Shown here in pieces: positions 7,336 to 15,835 of a stretch of DNA of 64,000 nt; positions within the stretch are counted from its first letter, which is position 1, and each line of letters starts with the position of its first letter. The notes under the pieces were generated by a model, which worked only from the letters and a program-made list of their open reading frames with translations, searched no databases and had not been told where the DNA came from. Source of the DNA: Viridibacterium curvum (GTDB lineage Bacteria > Pseudomonadota > Gammaproteobacteria > Burkholderiales > Rhodocyclaceae); assembly GCF_039544165.1 (NCBI RefSeq), contig NZ_BAABLD010000001.1, forward strand, positions 124,001 through 188,000, written 5' to 3'. Both the position numbers and the translations under genes were made by a program.

Positions 7336-10032
7336 ATGCGGCACAACAAAAATTCACACAAAACGCCCGGGAGCCTCTCCAGCGGGCTGTTCGTTCTTTT
7401 CGCTGCTTTGCTTCTGCTCGCAGCTTGTGGGGGTGGTGGTGGGGGAGGTGGTGGGGCTGGCAGTGGGGCTGCCGCGTCGTCAATGGCCAGCGTCTCCAGC
7501 GCTGCCAGTGTGTCGACGACCTNTGTGTCGACGACCTCCAGCTCGGTCAGCTCGACAGCGCTTTCTTCCGCCTCGTCATCGGTGGCCTCGTCCTCCTCGT
7601 CTGCGGTCAGCTCTTCGATCGCCTCGTCGGCATCATCGTCCAACTCGTCAGTTTCCGACCTGCTGGCAGCGCCGTTGCCTCTGGATGAACAGCCCTTCGG
7701 CACACTGGAGCTGGTCGATGAGATCGACACCGCCACCGTCGCGCCAAACCAGCAATACCCCCTGGCCATCAGCAGCGTTCAGACCGTGCTCAGCCGTTCG
7801 GCGCGCACCATGAGCATGGGCGACACGGCGAGCTACTTCAGCTACCGCATCGGCGCTGGCAAGGGGCTGGTGGCCAAGCAGGCTTACGTGCTCGATATCG
7901 AGTACCCGGATGATGTCGCGCGCGCCATGTTCGTCGCCAACCGCGGCGCCGACTTCGTGCGTGGTTTTGCGACCGGTACGGCCATCGGTGACGTGCGTCG
8001 TACCTACACCCCGGCCACGCTGGAGTCGCTGGCCTACCCGCACAGCGCCGCCTGGAAGCGTTATCGCAGCCTGTTCTACCTGCACGAGCGCTTCAGCCCG
8101 CTGATTGCCCAGCGCAACGCCGAATGCGCCAACCGCAGCCTGCTGCCGGCCGATGGTTTCGATGTGACGCTGTTCCAGGCGCGGGCCTTCAATGATCCGC
8201 GCGCCAACGGTGTCGCAGTCGGCAAGATTCGCCTGTACAAAGTGGTGGGTGACGCCAATGCGATTGCCGCACCGATCAACTACCCCGGCAGCCTGCCGCG
8301 TCGTCACGTCTACTGGCGCGAAGAAATGGCCGACGAAGCTGTGATGGGCAGCACCACGGCCAAGCGCGCCGTCGCCAGCCCCATCGACTGGTTCGTCTTC
8401 AAGATGGACATGGGCCGCGCACTGGGTTTCAACACGGTCGGCAAGGACATGATGGAGTGGGGCTTCAACCAGGGCTTCGATTCGGGCGACCAGACCTGGA
8501 TCTACAACGCCCAGGGCCTGATGACCAACATCTGGGCCGACATCGTTGCCAAGGCCGGACAACGGGGACTCTACGTGTTCCCGTATCTCGAGTACGGCGG
8601 CAGCCTGGGCAGCAATTGCGCAGCCGGCAACAGCTGCGACAAGACGGCCGGCAACTACAAGAGTCTGGGCTTCCAGCGACGTACCGAGAAGCTGTTCCAC
8701 GGTGTGTATGCCGGGGACGGCGAAGCCAGCAAGTCGCAATACACCAGCGTCTGGTGGACCGAGGACAAGTCGGCGGATCTCACTGATCCCGATACCCTCA
8801 CCGACATCAAGAAGGTGATGGACAAGCTCATCGTCCAGTACAAGACCTCGGCCAACTTCCTCGGCGTATGGCTGCGCATGCGCCAGACCAAGCTGCCGAT
8901 GAGCTTTTCTGCAGCCACCATCGCGCGTTACAACGCTGACAACCCCGGCAACACGCGCACACTGAACCAGCTGCAGACCGACGAGACCTCGCGGGCCGCC
9001 TATTACGACTGGTGGTATGGCAAGCGGCGCGCCTTCCTGACGGCCATCCGCGACTACATCCGGGCCGGCACGGGCGACAGCACCCTGCAGGTGCACTTCA
9101 CGCCCTATGCCGACGAACCCGTACCGCGCGCCTATGCACCGAGCCCGACCGAAACCTCGACGCCCCTCAACCTGGTCAGCGACGACCCGAGCTGGTGGAC
9201 GACCTATGCCAACGGCTTGTCGAGCAGCGGCGACAATGGCTGGTACAAGTGGCAGTGGGGCGCGACGACGCCCGCCAATGCTGTCAGCCAGCGGATTCAT
9301 CGCAACGGCCTCAATCTCTTCAAGCGTCCCTACAACAACTGGAGCACGAACTGGCCAGAGCTCGGCCACAGCACGCCGCCTGCCGACCCGCTGCGCTACA
9401 GCAGCGACGATGGTCTGGCCATGACCCTGTCGTTCGGCAACGGCTTGCACACCGTGGATGACGCCGCTGCGCTGAGCGAATACAACAACGCTGCCGGCGC
9501 CAGCCTCGTGCATCACTTCCCGCTCAATGAAGATGACGGCAACGGTTACGTCGACAACACCTGCACCAGTCTGCGGCCCGTTTCCACGTCCGATGCCTTT
9601 GATGCCAAGTTCGGCTACCTGTCGGTCGCCGTCGAACGCGCCGGGCCCTACAGCGTGCTGGCCGAAGCCCGCGCGCTCGCCAATGGCAATCCCATCAACA
9701 TCGGCTATCTCGAATCGTCGAGCATGAGCCGGGGCTTTCCGGCCTGGGTGCGGCGCTTCAACCAGGCCTTGTTGTCGCTACCCGCATCGACAGCCGTTAC
9801 CGCTGCCGGCATGAGTAGCGACGCCAATGTTGTCGTGCGACGTTTCAGCACGGCCGGCGGCACGTATTACGCCGTGATCAATCCGACACTCAACAGCCGC
9901 AGCGCTGTGGTGATCGACTTCGGCGCAGGTACGACGAGTGTCGAGGACCGCATTGCGGGCACGACCTATGCGGCCCGCAAACTGCAGTTCGATCTCTACC
10001 CGGGGGAAGTGCGGACGTTCCGTCGGCCGTAA
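7336..10032 (+). CDS. Large secreted lipoprotein, possibly glycoside-hydrolase-like
   Basis: This 898-residue protein has a lipoprotein signal ending LLLLAAC (Cys31), a run of Gly, then a Ser/Ala-rich linker of about 90 residues and a large globular region. The start at 7336 has GGGGGAC just upstream. The central part has segments such as GLYVFPYLEYGGSLGS and TLQVHFTPYADEPVP and many Trp/Tyr residues, resembling TIM-barrel glycosidases. The C-terminus (YYAVINPTLNSRSAVVIDFG) looks like a small beta-sandwich. I do not recognise a specific family. The linker holds an ambiguous base (N at 7523) flanked by a 14-bp direct repeat, so its exact length is uncertain. Confidence 0.75.
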   Translation: MRHNKNSHKTPGSLSSGLFVLFAALLLLAACGGGGGGGGGAGSGAAASSMASVSSAASVSTTXVSTTSSSVSSTALSSASSSVASSSSSAVSSSIASSASSSNSSVSDLLAAPLPLDEQPFGTLELVDEIDTATVAPNQQYPLAISSVQTVLSRSARTMSMGDTASYFSYRIGAGKGLVAKQAYVLDIEYPDDVARAMFVANRGADFVRGFATGTAIGDVRRTYTPATLESLAYPHSAAWKRYRSLFYLHERFSPLIAQRNAECANRSLLPADGFDVTLFQARAFNDPRANGVAVGKIRLYKVVGDANAIAAPINYPGSLPRRHVYWREEMADEAVMGSTTAKRAVASPIDWFVFKMDMGRALGFNTVGKDMMEWGFNQGFDSGDQTWIYNAQGLMTNIWADIVAKAGQRGLYVFPYLEYGGSLGSNCAAGNSCDKTAGNYKSLGFQRRTEKLFHGVYAGDGEASKSQYTSVWWTEDKSADLTDPDTLTDIKKVMDKLIVQYKTSANFLGVWLRMRQTKLPMSFSAATIARYNADNPGNTRTLNQLQTDETSRAAYYDWWYGKRRAFLTAIRDYIRAGTGDSTLQVHFTPYADEPVPRAYAPSPTETSTPLNLVSDDPSWWTTYANGLSSSGDNGWYKWQWGATTPANAVSQRIHRNGLNLFKRPYNNWSTNWPELGHSTPPADPLRYSSDDGLAMTLSFGNGLHTVDDAAALSEYNNAAGASLVHHFPLNEDDGNGYVDNTCTSLRPVSTSDAFDAKFGYLSVAVERAGPYSVLAEARALANGNPINIGYLESSSMSRGFPAWVRRFNQALLSLPASTAVTAAGMSSDANVVVRRFSTAGGTYYAVINPTLNSRSAVVIDFGAGTTSVEDRIAGTTYAARKLQFDLYPGEVRTFRRP

Positions 10033-10134
10033 TTTTTCGCCCGGATCTGTGGCAGATGTCACAGTTTTCCGGGCGTGGCTGAACAAAATCCAACCTTTGC
10101 TGCGACACGGCTTTTTTTGTCGAAATCGCCAAGC

Positions 10135-10157
10135 TATATTCCCGTGACCGGTCAATC
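10135..10157. promoter_or_regulatory. Possible operator upstream of the 192-residue secreted protein gene
   Basis: The stretch TATATTCCCGTGACCGGTCA lies about 90 bp before the next gene. It resembles the imperfect palindrome ATATTCCCGGTGACGGGATA upstream of the pectate lyase gene (22747-22768). The similarity suggests a shared regulator but is based on two sites only. Confidence 0.3.
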
Positions 10158-10245
10158 CGAGAAAATAATCAGATACCGGTAAAGCGATGCAAGCACTCGC
10201 CAGCTTCGCAAGAGCACACAACAACAGCACCATCGAGGAGTCGAT

Positions 10246-10824
10246 ATGAAACTGCACGCAATGGTCGTGGCTACCGCCATGGCATTCGCTTCCCCCGTTT
10301 TCGCCCAGGCTGACGCTGCCCTGCTGACAGCCAGCTTTCAGTCGGAAAACGTCTTCACCGCCGCCTTCAAGGCTCTGCCGAATGACGCAGCAAAGCCCTT
10401 TTTTGTTGTTGCAGGTGGCACTGCCCAGGTAGAAGCCGGCAAGCTCGTGTTGGCCAACGGCCGCATCACCATGGGCGCCGTAGCTGATGCAGACGGCAAG
10501 GTCGCCGCTTCGACGCCGGACGCCCGCCCTGCTGGCGTGCTGGACCTGTCCAAGCCCTACAAGGTCATCGTCAAGGTTTCCGAAGCTCAGTCCCTGAACC
10601 CGGGTAAGGACACCTTCACGATCTACGTCAACAACAGCACCGCCAAGCAATCCGATTCGCCGCTCGGCAAGGACTCGCAACTGGTCAAGGTGTCCGCCAG
10701 CACGCTGAAGGTCGGCGACAACGTGTTCGAGGGCAAGGTGGGTGACGCCAAGTCCTTCCTGCAACTGCGCGCCGAATCCGGTGCGTCGGTCAAGATCGAA
10801 TCGGTGCGCGTCGTACCGATGTGA
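10246..10824 (+). CDS. Secreted protein of unknown function, beta-rich
   Basis: This is a 192-residue protein with a clear Sec signal peptide (MKLHAMVVATAMAFASPVFA, cleavage after residue 20) and a strong GAGGAG ribosome-binding site. The mature part is rich in Val, Thr, Gly and Lys with alternating hydrophobic residues, as in a small beta-sandwich, and has no Cys. I do not recognise a family. It follows a large secreted lipoprotein, and its upstream region shares a motif with that of the pectate lyase, so a role in extracellular polysaccharide use is possible but speculative. Confidence 0.8.
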   Translation: MKLHAMVVATAMAFASPVFAQADAALLTASFQSENVFTAAFKALPNDAAKPFFVVAGGTAQVEAGKLVLANGRITMGAVADADGKVAASTPDARPAGVLDLSKPYKVIVKVSEAQSLNPGKDTFTIYVNNSTAKQSDSPLGKDSQLVKVSASTLKVGDNVFEGKVGDAKSFLQLRAESGASVKIESVRVVPM

Positions 10825-10843
10825 TCAGGATCTGCCCGCCTGA

Positions 10844-10870
10844 AAAAAGCCCGCACCAAGCGGGCTTTTT
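10844..10870. terminator. Bidirectional rho-independent terminator
   Basis: An AAAAAGCCCGC stem with loop ACCAA pairs with GCGGGCTTTTT. It sits between two convergent genes and has a T-run on each strand, so it can end both. Confidence 0.9.
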
Positions 10871-10875
10871 GTTTT

Positions 10876-11178
10876 TCAGGCCAGCGCGGCCTCGATGCAT
10901 TGCGCCAGCGCAAAATCCAGCGTGGTGAGTCCGCCGGCGTCGTGTGTCATCAGTTCGATGTCGACCGTGGCGTAGCTGTTACGCCAGTCAGGGTGGTGAT
11001 CCATCATGTCGGCGGCCATGGCCACGCGTGTCATGAAGGCAAACGCGGCGTTGAAGTCGGCAAAGCGAAAGTGCTTGCAGAGCTTACCGCTGCTGATCTG
11101 CCAGGGCGCCGGCAGCGGGGCGTTCAGTGCGAGCAGCGCTTCCAGCGCGGTCTCGTCGCTCATTTTCGGGGGGCGCAT
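10876..11178 (-). CDS. phhB: Pterin-4a-carbinolamine dehydratase
   Basis: This enzyme dehydrates 4a-hydroxytetrahydrobiopterin made by phenylalanine hydroxylase, recycling the pterin cofactor; it may also act in general pterin metabolism. The 100-residue product has the family signature HHPDW at residues 61-65, preceded by MAADMMD, and ends in the usual Leu/Ala-rich helix. The start at 11178 is preceded by GGAGGA on the coding strand. No phenylalanine hydroxylase gene is adjacent. Confidence 0.93.
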   Translation of the reverse strand: MRPPKMSDETALEALLALNAPLPAPWQISSGKLCKHFRFADFNAAFAFMTRVAMAADMMDHHPDWRNSYATVDIELMTHDAGGLTTLDFALAQCIEAALA

Positions 11179-11207
11179 GGTGTCCTCCAGCAGACAGCGC
11201 AGATCAA

Positions 11208-11990
11208 TCAGGAATAGTAGCGCCAGAAGTAGTACAGGCTCAGCACCGTGCCGGTGGCAATGACAATGCGGCGCAACCATTGCGCAGGCAGCACGCGCGC
11301 CAGCCGTGTGCCGGCAACGCCACCGACCAGTGCCCCGCAGAAGGTCACGAGGGTGTGCGGCCACGACACCAGCCCCGAAACGGACAACACCACGACTGCA
11401 GTGCTGGTGGCAATCGAGGCGAGCAGATTCTTCAGCGCGTTGTTGCGTTGCAGGTCGTGCACGCCCATCAGCATCAGGCTCGCCATCAGGATCACGCCCA
11501 GCCCTGCAGGAAAGAAACCGCCATACACGCCAATGGCGAACTCCATGAGGCGCGCGACGACGGGAGGGCGTTCGAGGGTGGTGCCGTGACCCAGTCCATC
11601 GGCCCAGCGTCCGAGGCGTTGGGCGCTGGCAAACAGCAGGGTGGCGAACAGGATCAGCCAGGGCACGGCATACGAAAACGCAGCGTTGCCGATCAGCTTG
11701 ACGAGCACTGCGCCCGTAGCCCCGCCCAGCAGGGCCAGCACGGCGGACACCTTGAGCTGACGCACATCGCCAGCCAGCTCACGTCTATAGCCCAGCACCG
11801 CCAGGGCGTGACCGGGCCACACAGCCACCGAGTTGGACGCGTTTGCCACCTGGGGCGGCAGCCCGGCAGCGATGAAGACAGGAAAGGTGAACAAGCTGCC
11901 CCCGCCTGCCAGTGCGTTGAATGCACCGCCCAGCACACCGGCGCAGGCGAGCAGCAAAGCCATGGCGGGCGTGAGTTCGGGCAGGGGCAT
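11208..11990 (-). CDS. TauE/SafE-family membrane permease
   Basis: This 260-residue integral membrane protein has about eight helices. The N-terminal AGVLGGAFNALAGGGSLFTF is the glycine-rich signature of the TauE/SafE (former DUF81) family, which exports sulfite, sulfoacetate or other organosulfur anions. The second family repeat occurs near FAIGVYGGFFPAGLGVI. I chose the ATG at 11990, because a longer frame to 12143 adds a low-complexity leader. It lies 29 bp upstream of phhB and may be cotranscribed with it. The substrate cannot be read from sequence. Confidence 0.88.
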   Translation of the reverse strand: MPLPELTPAMALLLACAGVLGGAFNALAGGGSLFTFPVFIAAGLPPQVANASNSVAVWPGHALAVLGYRRELAGDVRQLKVSAVLALLGGATGAVLVKLIGNAAFSYAVPWLILFATLLFASAQRLGRWADGLGHGTTLERPPVVARLMEFAIGVYGGFFPAGLGVILMASLMLMGVHDLQRNNALKNLLASIATSTAVVVLSVSGLVSWPHTLVTFCGALVGGVAGTRLARVLPAQWLRRIVIATGTVLSLYYFWRYYS

Positions 11991-12217
11991 GGCGCTGTGC
12001 GAAAGCTGTCTGGAGCGACATCGTACCGCGGCCGGGCGGGCCCATCGTCGGAATGTCCTGTATCGCCAGCGGCATATGCCGCTTGATGCCTGCACCGATG
12101 ACCATCTGTCGGCGCTGCAGGCTGCTGAAATGTTTGCTGACACTTCGCACAGGTTTCACAACAATTTACCCGCTGCGCGTGGTCACACTGGGGTCATTGC
12201 TGCAACGGGGGTGAAGC

Positions 12218-13369
12218 ATGGAAGCGAATCGACAAAAGACCGGACCGGGCTGGACGCCACTGCTATGGACGGCGCTGCTGACTGCGGCGCTGGCAGCCTG
12301 TGGTGGAGGTGGTGGGGGCGGTGGTGGTGGTGGTGGTGGTGGGGGATCATCCAGCAGCGCTTCGAGTGCGTCGTCATCTGTCGCCGCCTGTTCGGTCAGT
12401 GACGCCGAGACGGCACTGAGCAATGCCTTGTCCAGCGCGCCGTCTTCGGTGGACTTTTCGCTGTCACTGGAGCGCAGCGACGGACGCCGCTTCACCTACC
12501 AGCGTGGCAGTTCGACAGCGGATACGGTCTATGAGTCGGCGTCCACTTCCAAGCTGGTCACCTCGGTCGTGATCCTGCGTCTGGTCGAGCAGGGCTATCT
12601 GAGCCTCAACAGCCGGCCGCAGGACTTCATCAGCGACTGGCCCATCCCGACTTCCGACCCGCTGCGCAACGCTACGCTGGCGCAGCTGCTCAGCTTCACC
12701 TCGGGCATCTACGACGAACCCGTCTGCCTCAACAACCCGCTCGCCAACTTTGCGACCTGCGTGAACAGCATCGCCACAAAGAACGCTGGAAACGGCGTCA
12801 CGCCCGGAACACAGTTCTACTATGCGAGTACTCATATGCAGGTGGCCGGGTTGATGGCGATTCGCGCGCGCGGCTTTACGGGTTGGCAGCAAGTGTTCGA
12901 CGAGTTCAAGACGCAGACCGGCCAGTTCGCCGGGCGAGACTACGACCTGCCGTCCCTGCAGAACCCGCGTCTGGCCGGTGGCATGCACTGGAGCGGCACA
13001 CAGTACCTCGACTTCCTGCATGCCCTGCGCGCCGGCAACCTGCTGGGTTCGAGCATGATGAACGCCATGCTGGCCGACCACTCCGGTGCAGGCGTCACCA
13101 TCGTGGCCTCACCGGCATTCGATCTCAACGAAGAGTGGCACTACGGCCTGGGCTTGTGGCACGAGTGCCAGAGCAGCACCTGGAACTGCACGCCGGGCAC
13201 GCGCATCTCCAGCCCCGGCGCCTACGGCGCCTACCCGTTCTGGGATCGCAGCAAGAACTACATCGGCATGCTGGCACGGCAGGGCGGGCTGGGCTCCTAC
13301 GCCAGCGATTCCGCCACGACAGAGCGCGCCGTGCGCCCGCAGATTGAAGCCTGGGCGGCATGCCAGTGA
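12218..13369 (+). CDS. Lipid-anchored serine hydrolase (beta-lactamase/esterase superfamily)
   Basis: This 383-residue protein has a lipoprotein signal (lipobox LAAC, Cys28), a run of about 15 Gly, then a short Ser-rich linker and a class C beta-lactamase-like domain. The catalytic SxxK motif is S109-T-S-K112 (within ESASTSK), and Tyr202 (YYAS) may serve as the second-motif Tyr, where YxN is more usual. Such domains occur in D-aminopeptidases, esterases and carboxypeptidases; the substrate is unknown. Its stop overlaps the frame upstream of the SGNH hydrolase start, suggesting cotranscription. Confidence 0.85.
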   Translation: MEANRQKTGPGWTPLLWTALLTAALAACGGGGGGGGGGGGGGGSSSSASSASSSVAACSVSDAETALSNALSSAPSSVDFSLSLERSDGRRFTYQRGSSTADTVYESASTSKLVTSVVILRLVEQGYLSLNSRPQDFISDWPIPTSDPLRNATLAQLLSFTSGIYDEPVCLNNPLANFATCVNSIATKNAGNGVTPGTQFYYASTHMQVAGLMAIRARGFTGWQQVFDEFKTQTGQFAGRDYDLPSLQNPRLAGGMHWSGTQYLDFLHALRAGNLLGSSMMNAMLADHSGAGVTIVASPAFDLNEEWHYGLGLWHECQSSTWNCTPGTRISSPGAYGAYPFWDRSKNYIGMLARQGGLGSYASDSATTERAVRPQIEAWAACQ

Positions 13370-13410
13370 CGGAGCGGCGCAGAATGCGGATTTTGCATCC
13401 CGAGGGCCGT

Positions 13411-14184
13411 ATGCGCCGCCTGCTAGCTGTCTGTCTTGTACTGAGTTTGTGCCTGACCGGTTGTGTCAGTGCGCCACCGCCCGCCAGCAGTGAGGCGGCG
13501 CCAATCCCGGTGCGTCGTTTGCAAGCGGCTGAAAAGCGCGACGGCGGGGTGTTCCTGCGCAAGCACGCAGCTTTCCTGCAGCGTGCGCAAGAGGGGCCGG
13601 TGGATCTGCTATTCCTCGGTGACTCGATCACCGAAGGCTGGGGCAAGGCGCCTGCCGTGTGGCAGCAGCATTACGGCAGCCTGCGCGCCGCCAATTTCGG
13701 CATCGGCGGCGACCGCGTCGAGCACGTGCTGTGGCGGCTCGACAACGGCGAGCTGGACCGCATCCGGCCGCGCGTGATCGTGCTCATGATCGGCACCAAC
13801 AACAGCGCCAGCCAGCGAGGCGAAGACATTGCAGCGGGTGTGCGCGACATCGTCGCCACGCTGCACGCCAAGTCGCCGGTCTCGCGCGTGCTGCTGCTGG
13901 GCATCTTTCCACGCGGTCCGCGCAAGAATGCGGACGGCAGCCCGGACGACGCAGTGCGACGCATGGAAGCCATCCGCACAGCAAACGCCAGTCTTGCGAA
14001 GCTGGACGACGGCCAGCGCGTGCGTTATCTCGACATTGGCGAGCGCTTCCTGGTCGATGGCCGCATTCCGTCCGACGTCATGCCCGACCAGTTGCATCCG
14101 GCGGTGAAAGGCTACGAAATCTGGGCCGCGGCCATGCAGCCCCTGCTGACGCAGATGCTGGCCGCGCCAGTCGGCCCCGACTGA
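13411..14184 (+). CDS. SGNH/GDSL-type lipoprotein hydrolase
   Basis: This is a 257-residue hydrolase of the SGNH fold, probably an esterase or sugar-ester deacetylase on the outer surface or in the periplasm. The N-terminus is a lipoprotein signal (MRRLLAVCLVLSLCLTGC). Block I is FLGDSITEGWG with Ser72 as nucleophile, the block II Gly is in IGGDR, block III is IGTNN, and the catalytic Asp226/His229 are in PDQLHP. I chose the ATG at 13411 because it opens directly into the signal peptide; an in-frame ATG at 13384 is possible. It follows the serine hydrolase gene by 41 bp. Confidence 0.88.
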   Translation: MRRLLAVCLVLSLCLTGCVSAPPPASSEAAPIPVRRLQAAEKRDGGVFLRKHAAFLQRAQEGPVDLLFLGDSITEGWGKAPAVWQQHYGSLRAANFGIGGDRVEHVLWRLDNGELDRIRPRVIVLMIGTNNSASQRGEDIAAGVRDIVATLHAKSPVSRVLLLGIFPRGPRKNADGSPDDAVRRMEAIRTANASLAKLDDGQRVRYLDIGERFLVDGRIPSDVMPDQLHPAVKGYEIWAAAMQPLLTQMLAAPVGPD

Positions 14185-14205
14185 GGTCCGCCGCCAAGGC
14201 TCGGC

Positions 14206-14229
14206 TTGCCCGGGGCAACGCGGTACAAT
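14206..14229 (+). promoter_or_regulatory. Possible argG promoter
   Basis: TACAAT (14224-14229) lies 55 bp before the argG start with TTGCCC at 14206. The spacing (12 bp) is short for a sigma70 promoter, so only the -10 element is plausible. Confidence 0.35.
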
Positions 14230-14284
14230 CGCGGTCTTGCTGCGTTTTGCCCAGCTATCTTTCATTTTTCGCAGAGAAATCCCC

Positions 14285-15628
14285 GTGGCTGCAACCATTC
14301 TCCAGAAGATCCCCGCCGGCGAACGCGTCGGCATCGCCTTTTCCGGCGGTCTCGACACCTCGGCCGCCGTGCACTGGATGCGCGGCAAGGGCGCCGTGCC
14401 CTGTGCCTACACCGCCAACCTCGGCCAGCCCGACGAATCCGACTACGACGAAATCCCGCGCAAGGCCAAGGCCTATGGCGCCGAGATTGCCCGCCTGATC
14501 GACTGCCGCCCGCAGCTCGTGGCCGAAGGCATTGCCGCCATCCAGTCCGGTGCCTTCCATATCAAGAGTGGTGGCGCGACGTATTTCAATACGACACCGC
14601 TCGGCCGTGCCGTGACCGGCACCGCCCTGGTCGTCGCGATGAAGGAAGATGGCGTCAACATCTGGGGCGACGGTTCGACCTACAAGGGCAACGACATCGA
14701 ACGCTTCTACCGCTACGGCCTGCTCGCCAATCCCGCACTGAAGATCTACAAGCCCTGGCTCGACCAGAGCTTCATCGACGAACTCGGCGGCCGCAAGGAG
14801 ATGAGCGAATACCTCATCGCCAATGGCTTCGACTACAAGATGAGTGTCGAGAAGGCCTATTCGACCGACTCCAACATGCTCGGTGCCACGCACGAAGCGA
14901 AGGATCTCGAATTCCTCAACGCCGGCATGCACATCGTCAAGCCCATCATGGGCGTCGCCTTCTGGCGTGAAGACGTGGTCGTCAAGCCCGAGACCGTTAC
15001 CGTGCGGTTTGAGGAAGGCGTGCCCGTTGCCATCAACGGCCGCAGCTTCGCGAACGCAGTGGATCTCTTCGCTGAAGCTAATGCCATCGGCGGCCGTCAC
15101 GGCCTCGGCATGTGCGACCAGATCGAAAACCGCATCATCGAAGCCAAGAGCCGCGGCATCTACGAAGCCCCGGGCATGGCCCTGCTGCACATCGTCTACG
15201 AGCGCCTCGTTACCGGCATCCACAACGAAGACACGGTCGAGCAATACCGCATCAACGGCCTGCGCCTCGGTCGCCTGCTGTATCAAGGCCGCTGGTTCGA
15301 CCCGCAATGCCTGATGCTGCGCGAAACCGCCCAGCGCTGGGTCGCCCGCGCCATCACCGGCGAAGTCACGCTGGAACTGCGTCGCGGCAACGACTACAGC
15401 ATCCTCAACACCGAGAGCCCGAACCTCACCTACGCGCCCGAGCGTTTGTCGATGGAGAAGGTCGAGGACGCCGCCTTCACGCCAGCCGACCGCATCGGCC
15501 AGCTCACCATGCGCAACCTCGATATCAGCGACACGCGCCAGAAGCTGGGCATTTATGTGGCCAGCGGCCTGCTGGGCTCGCAATCCGAAGGCAGCATTCC
15601 GTTGCTGACGGGGGGCGACGAGAAGTAA
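14285..15628 (+). CDS. argG: Argininosuccinate synthase
   Basis: ArgG condenses citrulline and aspartate with ATP to make argininosuccinate, the penultimate step of arginine synthesis. The N-terminal P-loop GIAFSGGLDTSAAVHWM and YTANLGQPDESDYDEIP identify the longer ArgG type found in E. coli. A GTG start at 14285 gives VAATILQKIPAGERVGIAFS and exactly 447 residues, the E. coli length; an in-frame start 48 bp upstream adds a non-conserved leader. It stands alone between an SGNH hydrolase gene and a strong terminator. Confidence 0.96.
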   Translation: MAATILQKIPAGERVGIAFSGGLDTSAAVHWMRGKGAVPCAYTANLGQPDESDYDEIPRKAKAYGAEIARLIDCRPQLVAEGIAAIQSGAFHIKSGGATYFNTTPLGRAVTGTALVVAMKEDGVNIWGDGSTYKGNDIERFYRYGLLANPALKIYKPWLDQSFIDELGGRKEMSEYLIANGFDYKMSVEKAYSTDSNMLGATHEAKDLEFLNAGMHIVKPIMGVAFWREDVVVKPETVTVRFEEGVPVAINGRSFANAVDLFAEANAIGGRHGLGMCDQIENRIIEAKSRGIYEAPGMALLHIVYERLVTGIHNEDTVEQYRINGLRLGRLLYQGRWFDPQCLMLRETAQRWVARAITGEVTLELRRGNDYSILNTESPNLTYAPERLSMEKVEDAAFTPADRIGQLTMRNLDISDTRQKLGIYVASGLLGSQSEGSIPLLTGGDEK

Positions 15629-15650
15629 CGGGTCGGTTGTTCAGTGCATG

Positions 15651-15678
15651 AAAAAGCCCGCTGCGAAGCGGGCTTTTT
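15651..15678. terminator. Bidirectional rho-independent terminator
   Basis: A perfect 12-bp stem AAAAAGCCCGCT / AGCGGGCTTTTT encloses a GCGA loop. It lies 23 bp after argG and 36 bp past the end of the convergent isomerase gene, so it probably serves both. Confidence 0.92.
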
Positions 15679-15712
15679 TCTGGCGACTACGCTCTCAATT
15701 TCTAATGGGGCT

Positions 15713-15835
15713 GTCATTCCCGCGAACGCGGGAATCCACGGGCTTGCCGCAGGCGAGTGCCTTGCGTCATACCAGCGAGAGAACCGCTTTTGCTAAAGCA
15801 AAAGCCCTCTGGATTCCCGCGTTCGCGGGAATGAC
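15713..15835. repeat. 123-bp MITE-like element with perfect 26-bp terminal inverted repeats
   Basis: The ends at 15713-15738 and 15810-15835 are perfect reverse complements over 26 bases, and each contains the inner palindrome CCCGCGAACGCGGG. The interior includes the hairpin GCTTTTGC-TAAA-GCAAAAGC (15786-15805). No coding capacity of its own is apparent. The minus-strand isomerase gene reads through the whole element and stops in its outer end. Confidence 0.9.

Noticed and set aside
7648..9516. 622-codon antisense frame in the large lipoprotein gene
   Set aside because: Shadow of high-GC coding sequence; the plus strand has signal peptide, ribosome-binding site and coding character.
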